A DNA stretch of 64,000 nt from Magnetospirillum sulfuroxidans. GTDB taxonomy: Bacteria; Pseudomonadota; Alphaproteobacteria; Rhodospirillales; Magnetospirillaceae. The position numbers and the translations under genes are program-made. Positions 24,513 through 32,767 of this stretch are shown one piece after another. Position 1 is the first letter of the stretch. Each line of letters begins with the position of its first letter. The stretch spans positions 62,001-126,000 of the forward strand of contig NZ_JAGTUF010000006.1 of assembly GCF_018224925.1 (NCBI RefSeq), given 5' to 3'. The notes under the pieces are model-generated. The model was not told the DNA's origin. It searched no databases and saw only the letters and a program-made list of their open reading frames with translations.

Positions 24513-25885
24513 CCCAATTCTAGCTGATGCCTGGTGTGTTTTTCTGCAGCCTCCATCTCTTCCGCAATTTCCCCCAGCAAGGGTCCTTTATAGGTTTCCT
24601 GGGACGCTGGCGTACGGTGCCCCATCGCCACCTGAAGCGCTTTCGAAGAGACGCCTCGCTTCGCCGCACGCGATCCATAGGCGTGCCGATGTCCATGGGG
24701 CGTCGTCCCAAGGCGTTTCGCAGGAATCAGGCCGATGCGGCGAACGGCAGCGGCATGGACCTTCTCGAAGCCAGCCCTGGTCATTGGATCGCCAGCGGGA
24801 GTGACAAAAAGGTACGGATGGCGCGAGACTTTTGGTCTGGACTGGATGTAGAGAAGATAGAGCGACCAAAAAACGCGGTCGGCAGCTGCGTCCGACCAGA
24901 ACGTGCGCAGCGCGTTCCTGTGCGTCAACAACGGATTCTTGAAGCCGACCCGCCTGCGGCCTGTTGCCGCGGTCAACGGGGCGCGCCCGTAGACAAGCCG
25001 CAAGTATTCGTCGCGCCGGATCTGGCCTGTCGCGCCCGTCTTGGGATCGCGGTATTCAGCGTAGCCGTCACTTGGGTGATGGACCCAGGGGACGCAGCGA
25101 GTCGGATCGCTCGGATGAGGCTGCACATCCCCGATCCACATCTGCAATACCTCCGAAATCCTGCGTCCTCCAAAGTGCAGCAGTATCGTAATCAGTTGGT
25201 CGCGCAGGATGGTCCAGCGCAGATGTGGTGGCCTGGATGAGAAGCCGTCGCGGAGCAACGGCAGGATGGACTCTTCCGGGAACCGCTTGGTCTCGTTGGC
25301 CGGGTTTTCGTGATAAGCCGACTGCTTCCTCACCGTAATCTCGCGGGCAACTCGGGACTGCTCGTAAGCCCGACCTGCGGACCGCAAATGGGCGAACAGG
25401 CTGCTGTCCTTCCTCTTGGCCCATCCTCGCCAAAAAACGATCTGCTCCGAGAGCGACGCTTGCCGCTCCGGGTTCAGCGGACGAATGCCCCGACTTTCCG
25501 CCAGCCAATCGCCGAACGCTGTCACAGTCTGAAGAGACCGGCGCACTTCCGCTGCCGACTTGGGAAGCCAGAAGAGATCAGATGGGTCATCACCGTCCGG
25601 ACCGACTGTTCCCATGACCAGAGCATCGACCCAATGCTGCATGAACAGCGTGCGGCGCTCGAGCGGCAGATAATCCCGCCATCGAGCATCCATGAACTCG
25701 ATCAGAGACCCGATATGGCGTGCCTGCGATCGTTGGGCGCCGATGCCCAACCTGTGGCGGTAGTCCGACCACGTCGTCCAAGGAATCCCACCAGGGAGCA
25801 GGATGCTGACCACCGGCAGGCCGACAGCGTCCAAATGCTCTACCCGCCAATGCGCCCTGGACGATTCGATCAAGTTCATGGGCAT
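24497..25885 (-). CDS. gmtY: GmtY-like tyrosine recombinase (462 aa)
   Basis: The catalytic motifs are clear: Arg in LLHFGGRRISEVLQMWIGDV, then TPHGHRHAYGSRAAKRGVSSKALQVAMGHRTPASQETYKGP with HxxR, GH and Tyr. The N-terminal 200 residues would be the SAM-like core-binding arm. First gene of the element's recombination operon and the closest to the right end (177 nt from the greB 5' fragment stop), on the same strand as the interrupted greB, so host transcription can run into it. Gmt naming is from memory of the family. Confidence 0.78.
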   Translation of the reverse strand: MPMNLIESSRAHWRVEHLDAVGLPVVSILLPGGIPWTTWSDYRHRLGIGAQRSQARHIGSLIEFMDARWRDYLPLERRTLFMQHWVDALVMGTVGPDGDDPSDLFWLPKSAAEVRRSLQTVTAFGDWLAESRGIRPLNPERQASLSEQIVFWRGWAKRKDSSLFAHLRSAGRAYEQSRVAREITVRKQSAYHENPANETKRFPEESILPLLRDGFSSRPPHLRWTILRDQLITILLHFGGRRISEVLQMWIGDVQPHPSDPTRCVPWVHHPSDGYAEYRDPKTGATGQIRRDEYLRLVYGRAPLTAATGRRRVGFKNPLLTHRNALRTFWSDAAADRVFWSLYLLYIQSRPKVSRHPYLFVTPAGDPMTRAGFEKVHAAAVRRIGLIPAKRLGTTPHGHRHAYGSRAAKRGVSSKALQVAMGHRTPASQETYKGPLLGEIAEEMEAAEKHTRHQLELGCLLK

Positions 25886-26068
25886 ACATTGAGGGAACTT
25901 TTGGGGAAGGCAAGCGCCAAGCCCCTACCTGCATCGCTCGACGGCGATCAACCGCTGTGCGTGGCAGGTTGAACGAGCTCGGTGATTTATCCCCAAAAGC
26001 GCCTCTTGGATAGAGCCCGGCAAAGGGATTTGGGATCGGCGAGTTTCGCCATTGTTAGATTGCTAGCG

Positions 26069-26078
26069 GGGGTGAAAA
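26069..26078 (-). repeat. Right terminal inverted repeat of island (TTTTCACCCC on minus)
   Basis: Abuts the last matching base of the greB 5' fragment. It differs from the left copy (TTTTAACCCC) at one position. The left copy lies 6 nt inside its border and this one at the border, so the arms are not perfectly symmetric. Confidence 0.5.
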
Positions 26079-26305
26079 CCATAGATGTAATCACCATTTT
26101 CCGAACGGTCGCCGTTGCCGGCCGCCCATGAAACCGTTTCCACCACCTTGGGGCGGTCGATCCGCACCAGCTGGTTCATCTCGTCACGCAGAGCCTGCAA
26201 GCCCTTGGGGGTGATGTAATTGGGCGAGCCCTTGGGAATCGGGCTGGCGCCTTCGGGCAGATCGTCGTCGTCGCCGTCGGATTCCTTGGTAAAAGCTTTA
26301 CTCAT
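26079..26305 (-). pseudogene. greB: greB 5' fragment (host copy split by the island)
   Basis: Encodes residues 1-76 of GreB (MSKAFTKESDGDDDD ... AAGNGDRSENGDYIYG), keeping the coiled-coil tip acids but no polymerase-binding C-terminal domain. The frame then runs four codons into the island (FHPR) to a TAG at 26063-26065. Its ATG overlaps the end of pabC by 8 nt, so it remains the last gene of a hydroxyacid dehydrogenase-pabB-pabC-greB operon and its promoter now reads into the island recombinase operon. Confidence 0.93.
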
Positions 26306-27110
26306 GCGTCAGTTCTTCCAGCAGTCTTGTGCTTAACCGGCCGGGGTGGCCGTCGCCGATCAGGTGGTCGTCGATGGCCACCAGGGGGCGGACCGACAGC
26401 GCGTTGGTCAAAAAGACCTCGCGGGCCGATCGAAGGTCGCTCAGCGTCAGCGAACGTTCCTGCGCCACCATGCTGCGCAGCAATTCCGCCCGGCGTATTC
26501 CGGGCAGGGCGCCATCGGCCAGCGGCGGCGTCGCCAAGAGACCATCGCTGTCGACCATGAACAGGTTGGCGATGGTGGTTTCAGCGACGATGCCGTCGGT
26601 ATTGAGCAGCAAGGCATCGTCGGCGCCGCGTTCTTGCGCTTCCATCCGCGCCAATACGGTGTCGAGAGAGCTCAGCGTCTTGCAGCGGGCCAGCGGCGAA
26701 TGGGCGTTGCGGCGAACATGTTGCGACACCACCACCCGCGCCGGCGACAGTGGCGGCGGCGGCGGCCCGGCGGTGATCAGCACGGTGGGGGCGCAGGGGG
26801 CGGGCGGCAACAATCCGCGGGGACCGGGGCCGCGACTGACGGTCAGGCGCAAGGCGGCCTGACTGAGGTGATTGGCGTGCAGCACGGCGGCGACGGCATC
26901 GGCGAACCAGGCGTCGCCGGCTGGCAGGGGCAGGCGCAAGATGGCGGCGCCGTCGCGCAGGCGGCGCAAATGAGCATCCAGGCGCAGGGGGTGGCCGTGG
27001 CTGATCTTGATGGTTTCAAACAGGCCGTCGCCCAGGGTAAAGCCGCGATCGGCCGGCGACAGGGTGGCGTGTTCCTGCGGCAGCAGGCGGCCGTCAAGAA
27101 AGACGATCAT
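26298..27110 (-). CDS. pabC: Aminodeoxychorismate lyase / class IV aminotransferase (270 aa)
   Basis: PLP enzyme of fold type IV that releases pyruvate from aminodeoxychorismate to give p-aminobenzoate for folate. Seen: DRGFTLGDGLFETIK near the start, the PLP Lys in SPLARCKTLSSLDTVLAR, ADDALLLNTDGIVAETTIANLF, and LPGIRRAELL. Its ATG overlaps the pabB stop (ATGA) and it overlaps greB downstream. The position next to pabB favours PabC over a D-amino acid or branched-chain transaminase. Confidence 0.88.
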   Translation of the reverse strand: MIVFLDGRLLPQEHATLSPADRGFTLGDGLFETIKISHGHPLRLDAHLRRLRDGAAILRLPLPAGDAWFADAVAAVLHANHLSQAALRLTVSRGPGPRGLLPPAPCAPTVLITAGPPPPPLSPARVVVSQHVRRNAHSPLARCKTLSSLDTVLARMEAQERGADDALLLNTDGIVAETTIANLFMVDSDGLLATPPLADGALPGIRRAELLRSMVAQERSLTLSDLRSAREVFLTNALSVRPLVAIDDHLIGDGHPGRLSTRLLEELTHE

Positions 27111-28420
27111 GGCGCTTCTCCGGCCAGTGCCGCCAACAGCGGGGCGGCCTTGACCAAGGTTTCATCGTATTCCGCTCGTGGATCAGAATCGGCGGTGATG
27201 CCGCCGCCGGCATGGATGACGACGGTGTTATCGTGTCGGGCGGCGACGCGGATGGCCACCGCCAGATCCATGGCGCCGTCATCGCCGAACCAGCCATAGG
27301 CGCCGCAATAGGGGCCGCGCGGCGCGCTTTCCAGTTCGGCGATGATTTCCATGGCCCGCACCTTGGGCGCCCCGGTGACCGAACCGGGCGGGAAGCTGGC
27401 GCGCAGCAGGTCAATGGCGCCAAGGCCGGGGCGCAGCTGTCCGGTCACGACCGAGACCAGATGGTGCACGGCGGCATAGGTTTCCAGCGCCATGCGCTGT
27501 GGCGCGGCGATGCTGCCCAGGGCACAGACGCGCGAGAGGTCGTTGCGCATCAGGTCAAGGATCATCAGGTTCTCGGCCCGGTCCTTGACGCTGGCGACCA
27601 GTTCCGCCGCCAAGGCGGCATCACTGGCGGCGTCGCCGCCACGGGGGCGCGTGCCCTTGATCGGCCGACTTTCCACCCGGCCCTTGGCGTCCAAGGATAC
27701 AAAGCGTTCCGGCGACACGCTGGCCAAGGCGCCGTGGCGGCCCGAGATAAAGGCGGAAAACGGCCCCGCCGCCCGTGCCCGCATGCGCCGGTACAAGCTG
27801 AAGGGCGACAGGCCCTGGGGCCAGGGGGCGGTGAAGCGTTGGGCCAGATTGACCTGAAAGACATCGCCGGCATGGATGTACGCGATCACCTGGGCAATGT
27901 CGGCTTCGTAACGCTCGCGGGGGAGGTCGGGCCGGGCTGTGCCGCCGATGTTCCATTCCAGCGGCGCGAGCGGCGGCGCCGCCAGCAGACGGTCGCGTAA
28001 ATGATGGGCGGCCTTGTGCGCGCCGATCACCCAGGCCTTGCCCTGGCGGTGGTCGAAGGCGGCCACCGCGTTGAATTCCCCCAACCGGGCGGCGGCAAAG
28101 GCCGGTGTCGCCGGGGGCGGAGACGGCAGACGTTCGAGCTGGCGGTTAAGATCATAGGACAGCCAGCCGGCAACGCCGCTTTGGAATGGCGGCAGCCCCG
28201 CCACGGCTGGCCGGCGGCGCGCCGCAAGCCGGGCGGCAAGGGCGGCGAATGGGGCGTCGGCGTCCAAGATGTCGACCGGATCGGCGGCGATATAGGAATA
28301 GTGCGAACGGGGATCTCCCCCGGCGGCGCTGTCCAGCAGCACCGCCAAGGGGTCGTCGGCCAAGGGGGCAAAAACGGCGACCGGGTCGGTCACCGGCAGA
28401 TCAAGGACGGTTGGCTGCAC
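27107..28420 (-). CDS. pabB: Aminodeoxychorismate synthase component I (437 aa)
   Basis: Chorismate-binding enzyme that adds ammonia to chorismate on the way to p-aminobenzoate. C-terminal motifs: YIHAGDVFQVNLAQRF, AFISGRHGALASVSPERFVS, RVESRPIKGTRPRG, ENLMILDLMRNDLSRVC, and SFPPGSVTGAPKVRAMEII. The N-terminal 170 residues match PabB/TrpE lobes. Starts 2 nt after the dehydrogenase stop and overlaps pabC, so all are in one operon. Confidence 0.92.
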   Translation of the reverse strand: MQPTVLDLPVTDPVAVFAPLADDPLAVLLDSAAGGDPRSHYSYIAADPVDILDADAPFAALAARLAARRRPAVAGLPPFQSGVAGWLSYDLNRQLERLPSPPPATPAFAAARLGEFNAVAAFDHRQGKAWVIGAHKAAHHLRDRLLAAPPLAPLEWNIGGTARPDLPRERYEADIAQVIAYIHAGDVFQVNLAQRFTAPWPQGLSPFSLYRRMRARAAGPFSAFISGRHGALASVSPERFVSLDAKGRVESRPIKGTRPRGGDAASDAALAAELVASVKDRAENLMILDLMRNDLSRVCALGSIAAPQRMALETYAAVHHLVSVVTGQLRPGLGAIDLLRASFPPGSVTGAPKVRAMEIIAELESAPRGPYCGAYGWFGDDGAMDLAVAIRVAARHDNTVVIHAGGGITADSDPRAEYDETLVKAAPLLAALAGEAP

Positions 28421-28422
28421 CG

Positions 28423-29409
28423 TCAGAACATGCTGGCGAGCACGCGGTCCGGCGGGTTGTGGCCATCGGCGAAGGTCTTGATGTTGATGATGACCTTCTC
28501 GCCCATGTCGATGCGGCTCTCGATGGTGGCGGAGCCCAGATGCGGCAACAGCACCACGTTGTCCAAGCCCAACAGCTTGGGGTTTACCGCCGGCTCGTGC
28601 TCGAACACGTCCAGGCCTGCGCCGGCCAGTTCGCCGCGGCCAAGCATGCGGGTCAGCGCGTTCTCATCGACGATTTCGCCGCGCGAGGTGTTGATGACAT
28701 AGGAATGCGGCTGCAACAAAGCCAAGCGGCGGGCCGACAGCAGATGGAAGGTGGCCGGGGTGTGCGGGCAATGGATGGTGACCACGTCCATGCGGGCCAG
28801 CATCTGATCCAGGCTTTCCCAATAGGTGGCTTCCAGTTCCGCTTCCAACTCGGGATGCAGGCGCTTGCGGTTGTGGTAATGGATGGACATGCCGAAGGCC
28901 TTGGCCCGGCGGGCCACGGCCTGGCCGATGCGGCCCATGCCGATGACGCCCAGACGCTTGCCCCAGATGCGGTGACCCAGCATGTGGGTGGGGCTCCAGC
29001 CGTTCCACTTTTCCGACCGCAACAGGCGTTCGCCCTCGGCCAGCCGGCGCGGCACGGCCAAGATCAGCGCCATGGTCATGTCGGCGGTGTCTTCGGTCAG
29101 CACGCCCGGCGTGTTGGTGATGGTGATCGAACGCTGGCGGGCGGTGGCCAGGTCGATGTTATCGACGCCGGTGCCGAAATTGGCGATCAACTTCAGATTG
29201 GGGCCAGCCTGGGACAAGACGGCGGCGTCGATGCGATCGGTGATGGTCGGCACCAGGACATCGGCGGTCTTGACGGCTTCGATCAACTCGGCCTTGGACA
29301 GCGGCTTGTCTTCCAGATTAAGCCGGGTGTCGAACAGCTCCATCATTCGCGTCTCGATGACGTCGGGCAACTTACGGGTGACGACGACCACGGGCTTCTT
29401 TTGCGGCAT
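28423..29409 (-). CDS. D-2-hydroxyacid dehydrogenase, glyoxylate/hydroxypyruvate reductase type (328 aa)
   Basis: NAD(P)-binding domain with KRLGVIGMGRIGQAVARRAKAFGM, catalytic Arg in INTSRGEIVDENAL, Glu in GAGLDVFEHEP and His in LLPHLGSATIESR. Reduces glyoxylate or related 2-oxoacids. I start at MPQKKPVVVV (ATG 29407-29409), 8 nt after a GGAGGAG ribosome site; a longer frame begins upstream at 29445. First gene of the operon that ends in the broken greB; its promoter must lie in 29410-29578. Confidence 0.88.
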   Translation of the reverse strand: MPQKKPVVVVTRKLPDVIETRMMELFDTRLNLEDKPLSKAELIEAVKTADVLVPTITDRIDAAVLSQAGPNLKLIANFGTGVDNIDLATARQRSITITNTPGVLTEDTADMTMALILAVPRRLAEGERLLRSEKWNGWSPTHMLGHRIWGKRLGVIGMGRIGQAVARRAKAFGMSIHYHNRKRLHPELEAELEATYWESLDQMLARMDVVTIHCPHTPATFHLLSARRLALLQPHSYVINTSRGEIVDENALTRMLGRGELAGAGLDVFEHEPAVNPKLLGLDNVVLLPHLGSATIESRIDMGEKVIINIKTFADGHNPPDRVLASMF

Positions 29410-29578
29410 TTTCCATTCTCCTCCCGGGACCCCAATTAGCTTCACGACCTAGCAAGACCTGACCGTCTTGTCCAGAGATGGTTTCATTCAGCCCCCGGTT
29501 TCCCCATTACCTTGACCGGGCGGGCGCATCCCCCCCTATAATGCCGTAAGGTCACGGTATCAAGGAGCGGGTTTTCGC

Positions 29579-30079
29579 ATGCATCGGGTTCGGGGGGTCG
29601 GTTTGGCGTTGGCGCTGATGCTTTGGGGGCAGGTGCCGGCCTGGGCTGGCGAGACCAGCGGCTTGCCCTTGCCGCGCTTCGTGTCCTTACGTTCAGACGA
29701 GGTTAATCTGCGCACCGGTCCGGGCGTGCGCTATCCCATCGACTGGATTTATCTGCGCAAGGACTTGCCCGTCGAGGTGGTGGCCGAATTCGAGGCGTGG
29801 CGCAAAATCCGCGACTGGGAGGGGGCCGAAGGCTGGGTCCATCAATCCATGCTGACCGGTCGGCGGATGATGGTGGTGGTTGGCGGCGAACCGCACCTGC
29901 TGCGCGGCGCCGACGCCGATTCGGCCGAGGCGGTGGCCCAGGTGGGGCCGGGGGTTCTGGGGCGTCTGCTGCAATGCCCGCGCAATCGCGATTTCTGTCG
30001 TGTCGAGGTCGGACAGGCTCAAGGCTGGTTGCGCCGCGACCAGCTTTGGGGGGTCTATAAGGGCGAGTGGCTGGAATAA
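29579..30079 (+). CDS. Secreted bacterial SH3-domain protein (166 aa)
   Basis: A signal peptide is visible (MHRVRGVGLALALMLWGQVPAWAGE). SH3b domain: RFVSLRSDEVNLRTGPGVRYPIDWIYLRKDLPVEVVAEFEAWRKIRDWEGAEGWVHQSML, then a second repeat-like half ending GWLRRDQLWGVYKGEW. Such periplasmic proteins bind peptidoglycan or other partners. Its 3' end overlaps the convergent PAP2 gene by 25 nt. Confidence 0.88.
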   Translation: MHRVRGVGLALALMLWGQVPAWAGETSGLPLPRFVSLRSDEVNLRTGPGVRYPIDWIYLRKDLPVEVVAEFEAWRKIRDWEGAEGWVHQSMLTGRRMMVVVGGEPHLLRGADADSAEAVAQVGPGVLGRLLQCPRNRDFCRVEVGQAQGWLRRDQLWGVYKGEWLE

Positions 30080-30846
30080 CCCGGCAGCCAGCCCTTGGCG
30101 CGGAACCAGCGGGCCAGCAGCACGGTGACGCAAATGGCCAGCCATGACCCGGCCAGGGCGTCCGACAGCCAGTGCACGGTGGTCGCCACCCGGCTGAAGG
30201 CCACCAGCACGGCGACGGTCAGCCACAAGGCGGCATGGCGGGGGAAAATCACCATCAGCGCCGTCATGGCGGCGAAGGCGGCCTGAGAATGGCCTGACGG
30301 GAACGAATTCATCCCCCAATGGGTGTTGAAGGGCTCGAAGCCATAGAGGCCCTGTTCGAACCAATAGCGCGGCCGCATGCGGCCCAGGCTGATCTTGATG
30401 GCGTTGCTGGTCAGACCCGACACCGCCATGGTCAGGAACAAGAAGCCCGGCGCTGCCGCCCGCCGCCGCCAAAAGGCCCGTCGCTGCACCGAAGCCGCCC
30501 GCCAGCCGGCCAGCATCAAGCCCAGGAACAAAAGGCCGGCGGGGATCAGATAAAGCTGAGCCTCGCCCAGGCGGGTGACGGTTTTGAAAAAGCCCTCGAT
30601 TTCGCCGCTGATGTGGGATTTGAAAAATCCCGCCACCGGCCGATCCAACGCCAACATGGCCAAAAGGCAAAAACCGACGACGTAGACGCTGCCCCACGTC
30701 AAGGGGCGGGCGCTGACCCGCGCCGCATGGGCGGACAGTCGCGCCCGCGCCGGGGCGGCGCTGCTCCAGCCGGCTTGGGCCGACATGATCAGGCCTTCCC
30801 AGGCCAGGGCCACCCGTTCCATCAAGGACAAGAAGCCGCGCTTCAT
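30055..30846 (-). CDS. PAP2-family membrane phosphatase (263 aa)
   Basis: Acid phosphatase-type motifs: KISLGRMRPR (motif 1), SFPSGHSQAAFA (motif 2, His), RVATTVHWLSDALAGSW (motif 3). About six membrane helices. Acts on lipid phosphates such as undecaprenyl pyrophosphate or lipid A phosphate. Its start overlaps the stop of the GT39 gene upstream (ATGA), a pairing repeated at 37347-39514. Confidence 0.88.
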   Translation of the reverse strand: MKRGFLSLMERVALAWEGLIMSAQAGWSSAAPARARLSAHAARVSARPLTWGSVYVVGFCLLAMLALDRPVAGFFKSHISGEIEGFFKTVTRLGEAQLYLIPAGLLFLGLMLAGWRAASVQRRAFWRRRAAAPGFLFLTMAVSGLTSNAIKISLGRMRPRYWFEQGLYGFEPFNTHWGMNSFPSGHSQAAFAAMTALMVIFPRHAALWLTVAVLVAFSRVATTVHWLSDALAGSWLAICVTVLLARWFRAKGWLPGYSSHSPL

Positions 30847-32561
30847 GGGCTCTTGGCCCCAAGGATAGCCAAGCTGGCCCGCTTGCCGCGGGAATAGTTG
30901 AAGCCGTCCAAAATGGCGAAGGCTTCCACTTTCAGCCCGGTTGCGGCGACGCGGGCATCGAAAGCCGCTTGCTGGCGACTTTCCACCACCACCAGGGCGC
31001 CGGGATTGGCGATCAGATAATCGGCGGCGCCGGCGCCATCGGTGAATTTGGTTTTGCTTCCCAGCAGGAAGACCAGCGACGGTTCGGAATAGCCGGCGGC
31101 GGCCACCGGCACGTCAGAGCCGATACTGTCGACCACCTGCGCCGCCGACCGCGACAAGAACACCTTGTCCAAGCCGGGCAGGACGCCATTGAAGAGAGCC
31201 GGATAGGTGGCGGCCGCGGTCAGCGCCAGCACCAGACCGGCTTGGACCATGGCCCCGCGCAGGGCCAGAACCACCGGGGCGATGGTGGTCAGGACGATGA
31301 GCGCGGCCGAGAGCAGGCTGAGGGCGGAGAAGCCGTTGCCGAATTGCATCGGCAACACGATGGTGGCGGCGGCCAGAACCAAGCCGATGGCCGTCCACAG
31401 CACGTACCAGACTTTCGCCGCCTTATGGCGAAAAGCCTCCAATCCCTCGACCGTCAAGGCGCCGATCATCAACGCGACGGCGGGAAAGAGCGGCAAGACG
31501 TAATGGGGCAGCTTGGTCGGGATCAGCTCGAACATGATCCAGGCGGGGATGGCCCAGGCCAGCAAGAAACGAAAGGCCAATCGCTGGCGCTGCGCCCATA
31601 ACCGGGTCAGGGCCGGAAACAGCAGGGAACCCGGCCAGAACAGCACCGCCGCCAGCAACAGATACAGGCCGGGGAAGCCGCCATGGCTTTCTTGCGCCCC
31701 CAGCAGCTTGGGCAGCAGGTCGCCCTTGACCGCCTCGCCGACGAACGCGCCGCCGGTGGCCTGCGAAATGGCGATGAACCACGGGGCCGCCACGGCGGCG
31801 GCGACCACGGTGCCCAGGACCGGCTTCATGGAATTAAGCCAACGCAGATTGCGGTCGCTGATGCCCAGGGCGGCGATGGTCAGCAGGCTGATCACCGGCA
31901 CCACCGGTCCCTTGACCAGGATGGCGACGCCTTGGATCAGCCAGAACAGCAAGGCCGCGGTCAGACCGGGGCCGACGATATTGGCCGCCGCCGAGGATGC
32001 GCCAGAGGAACAGCCGCCGGTCGAACACGTACCGCCGGCGGACGCGCCGCCCGACGCCATGTCGCGGGCGCGGCCCAGGATATAAAAGCGGGCCAGGATG
32101 CCTTGGGTCGCCACTGTGCACAGCAGCAAAAGCGCATCGGTCTTGGCCTGATGAGCCTCGGAAATCAGAATCAGCGCCGACGCCAGCAATGTCGCGCCCA
32201 ACAGCGCCGGGCGGGCGCCCAGCAAGGACTTGCCGAAGGTGAAGGTCAGCAGCACCGCCGCCCAGGCGGCCAGCACCGACGGCAGGCGATAAGGCCAGGT
32301 TTGGGTCGAAGCCGGATGCGACAGCGCCTCGACGCTGATCGCTTGCAGCCAATAGGCCCCCGCCGGCTTTTTCGCCCGCATTTCGTCTTGGAATTGGATG
32401 CGGATGTAATCACCGCTTTCCAGCATCTGCCGGGTCGCTTGCATGAAGCGCGATTCGTCGCGATCCATGGGCGGCAAGCTGGCCAGTCCGGGCAGCATGA
32501 TCATCAGGCAGAACAGGGACAACAGCAGATAGGGGCGCAAGCCGCCGGTCAGTCGATCCAC
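30843..32561 (-). CDS. GT39 / ArnT-like membrane glycosyltransferase (572 aa)
   Basis: N-terminal PMMT/GT39 pattern: about 20 residues of first membrane helix, then LPPMDRDESRFMQATRQMLESGDYIRIQFQDEMRAKKPAGAYWLQA with the Asp-Glu pair, and HQAKTDALLLLCTVATQG. Around ten or more membrane helices. Family members move sugars from polyprenyl phosphate to lipid A, lipids or proteins. A Gly/Ser/Cys-rich insert (about 170-190: GGASAGGTCSTGGCSSGASS) is unusual. Coupled with a downstream PAP2 phosphatase. Confidence 0.87.
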   Translation of the reverse strand: MDRLTGGLRPYLLLSLFCLMIMLPGLASLPPMDRDESRFMQATRQMLESGDYIRIQFQDEMRAKKPAGAYWLQAISVEALSHPASTQTWPYRLPSVLAAWAAVLLTFTFGKSLLGARPALLGATLLASALILISEAHQAKTDALLLLCTVATQGILARFYILGRARDMASGGASAGGTCSTGGCSSGASSAAANIVGPGLTAALLFWLIQGVAILVKGPVVPVISLLTIAALGISDRNLRWLNSMKPVLGTVVAAAVAAPWFIAISQATGGAFVGEAVKGDLLPKLLGAQESHGGFPGLYLLLAAVLFWPGSLLFPALTRLWAQRQRLAFRFLLAWAIPAWIMFELIPTKLPHYVLPLFPAVALMIGALTVEGLEAFRHKAAKVWYVLWTAIGLVLAAATIVLPMQFGNGFSALSLLSAALIVLTTIAPVVLALRGAMVQAGLVLALTAAATYPALFNGVLPGLDKVFLSRSAAQVVDSIGSDVPVAAAGYSEPSLVFLLGSKTKFTDGAGAADYLIANPGALVVVESRQQAAFDARVAATGLKVEAFAILDGFNYSRGKRASLAILGAKSP

Positions 32562-32705
32562 GGAGACACATCCTTGGGCAGGGGCAACAGCTCGGTGCTT
32601 CTTCTACACCAGAAGCGGACGCGAACCAACAAAACCGCCCAATTTGTTGATTATGTCGTCCGTCCGGAGCGGAGCGCGAGGCTCCAGCGGCCGGGCGGCG
32701 GAAAC

Positions 32706-32735
32706 GAAAAAGCGCCCCGCGATAGAGCGGGGCGC
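32706..32735 (-). terminator. Rho-independent terminator
   Basis: Minus strand: GCGCCCCGC / GCGGGGCGC arms (32712-32720 and 32727-32735) followed by a T run (32706-32711). Lies just after the 3-hydroxyacyl-CoA dehydrogenase gene. Confidence 0.85.
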
Positions 32736-32767
32736 CTTGCCGTGTCGGCGTGATCCGGTGCGATCCC

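Larger units (their letters stand above)
2451..26078. mobile_element. Genomic island inserted in greB, GMT-like recombinase type
   Basis: Borders are set by the break in host greB: the gene resumes at 2450 on the left and stops matching at 26079 on the right, with about 1 nt of ambiguity. The ends carry a short imperfect inverted repeat (TTTTaACCCC / TTTTcACCCC read inward). The recombination operon (gmtY-, gmtZ-like, greB copy, gmtX-like) is at the right end. Cargo includes a DNA methylase/Vsr/GHKL module and an unusual phosphotransferase operon. Part of the interior (4391-4911) is clearly AT-richer than the flanks, in keeping with transfer. No tRNA is at either border. Confidence 0.9.

Noticed and set aside
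2119-26305. greB halves as a trans-splicing or intein-split gene
   Set aside because: No intein, self-splicing intron or split-intein sequences at the junctions; a mobile element with recombinases explains the gap and an intact greB is present.
29410-29445. A start further upstream for the hydroxyacid dehydrogenase
   Set aside because: The GGAGGAG site is correctly spaced only for the MPQKK start.
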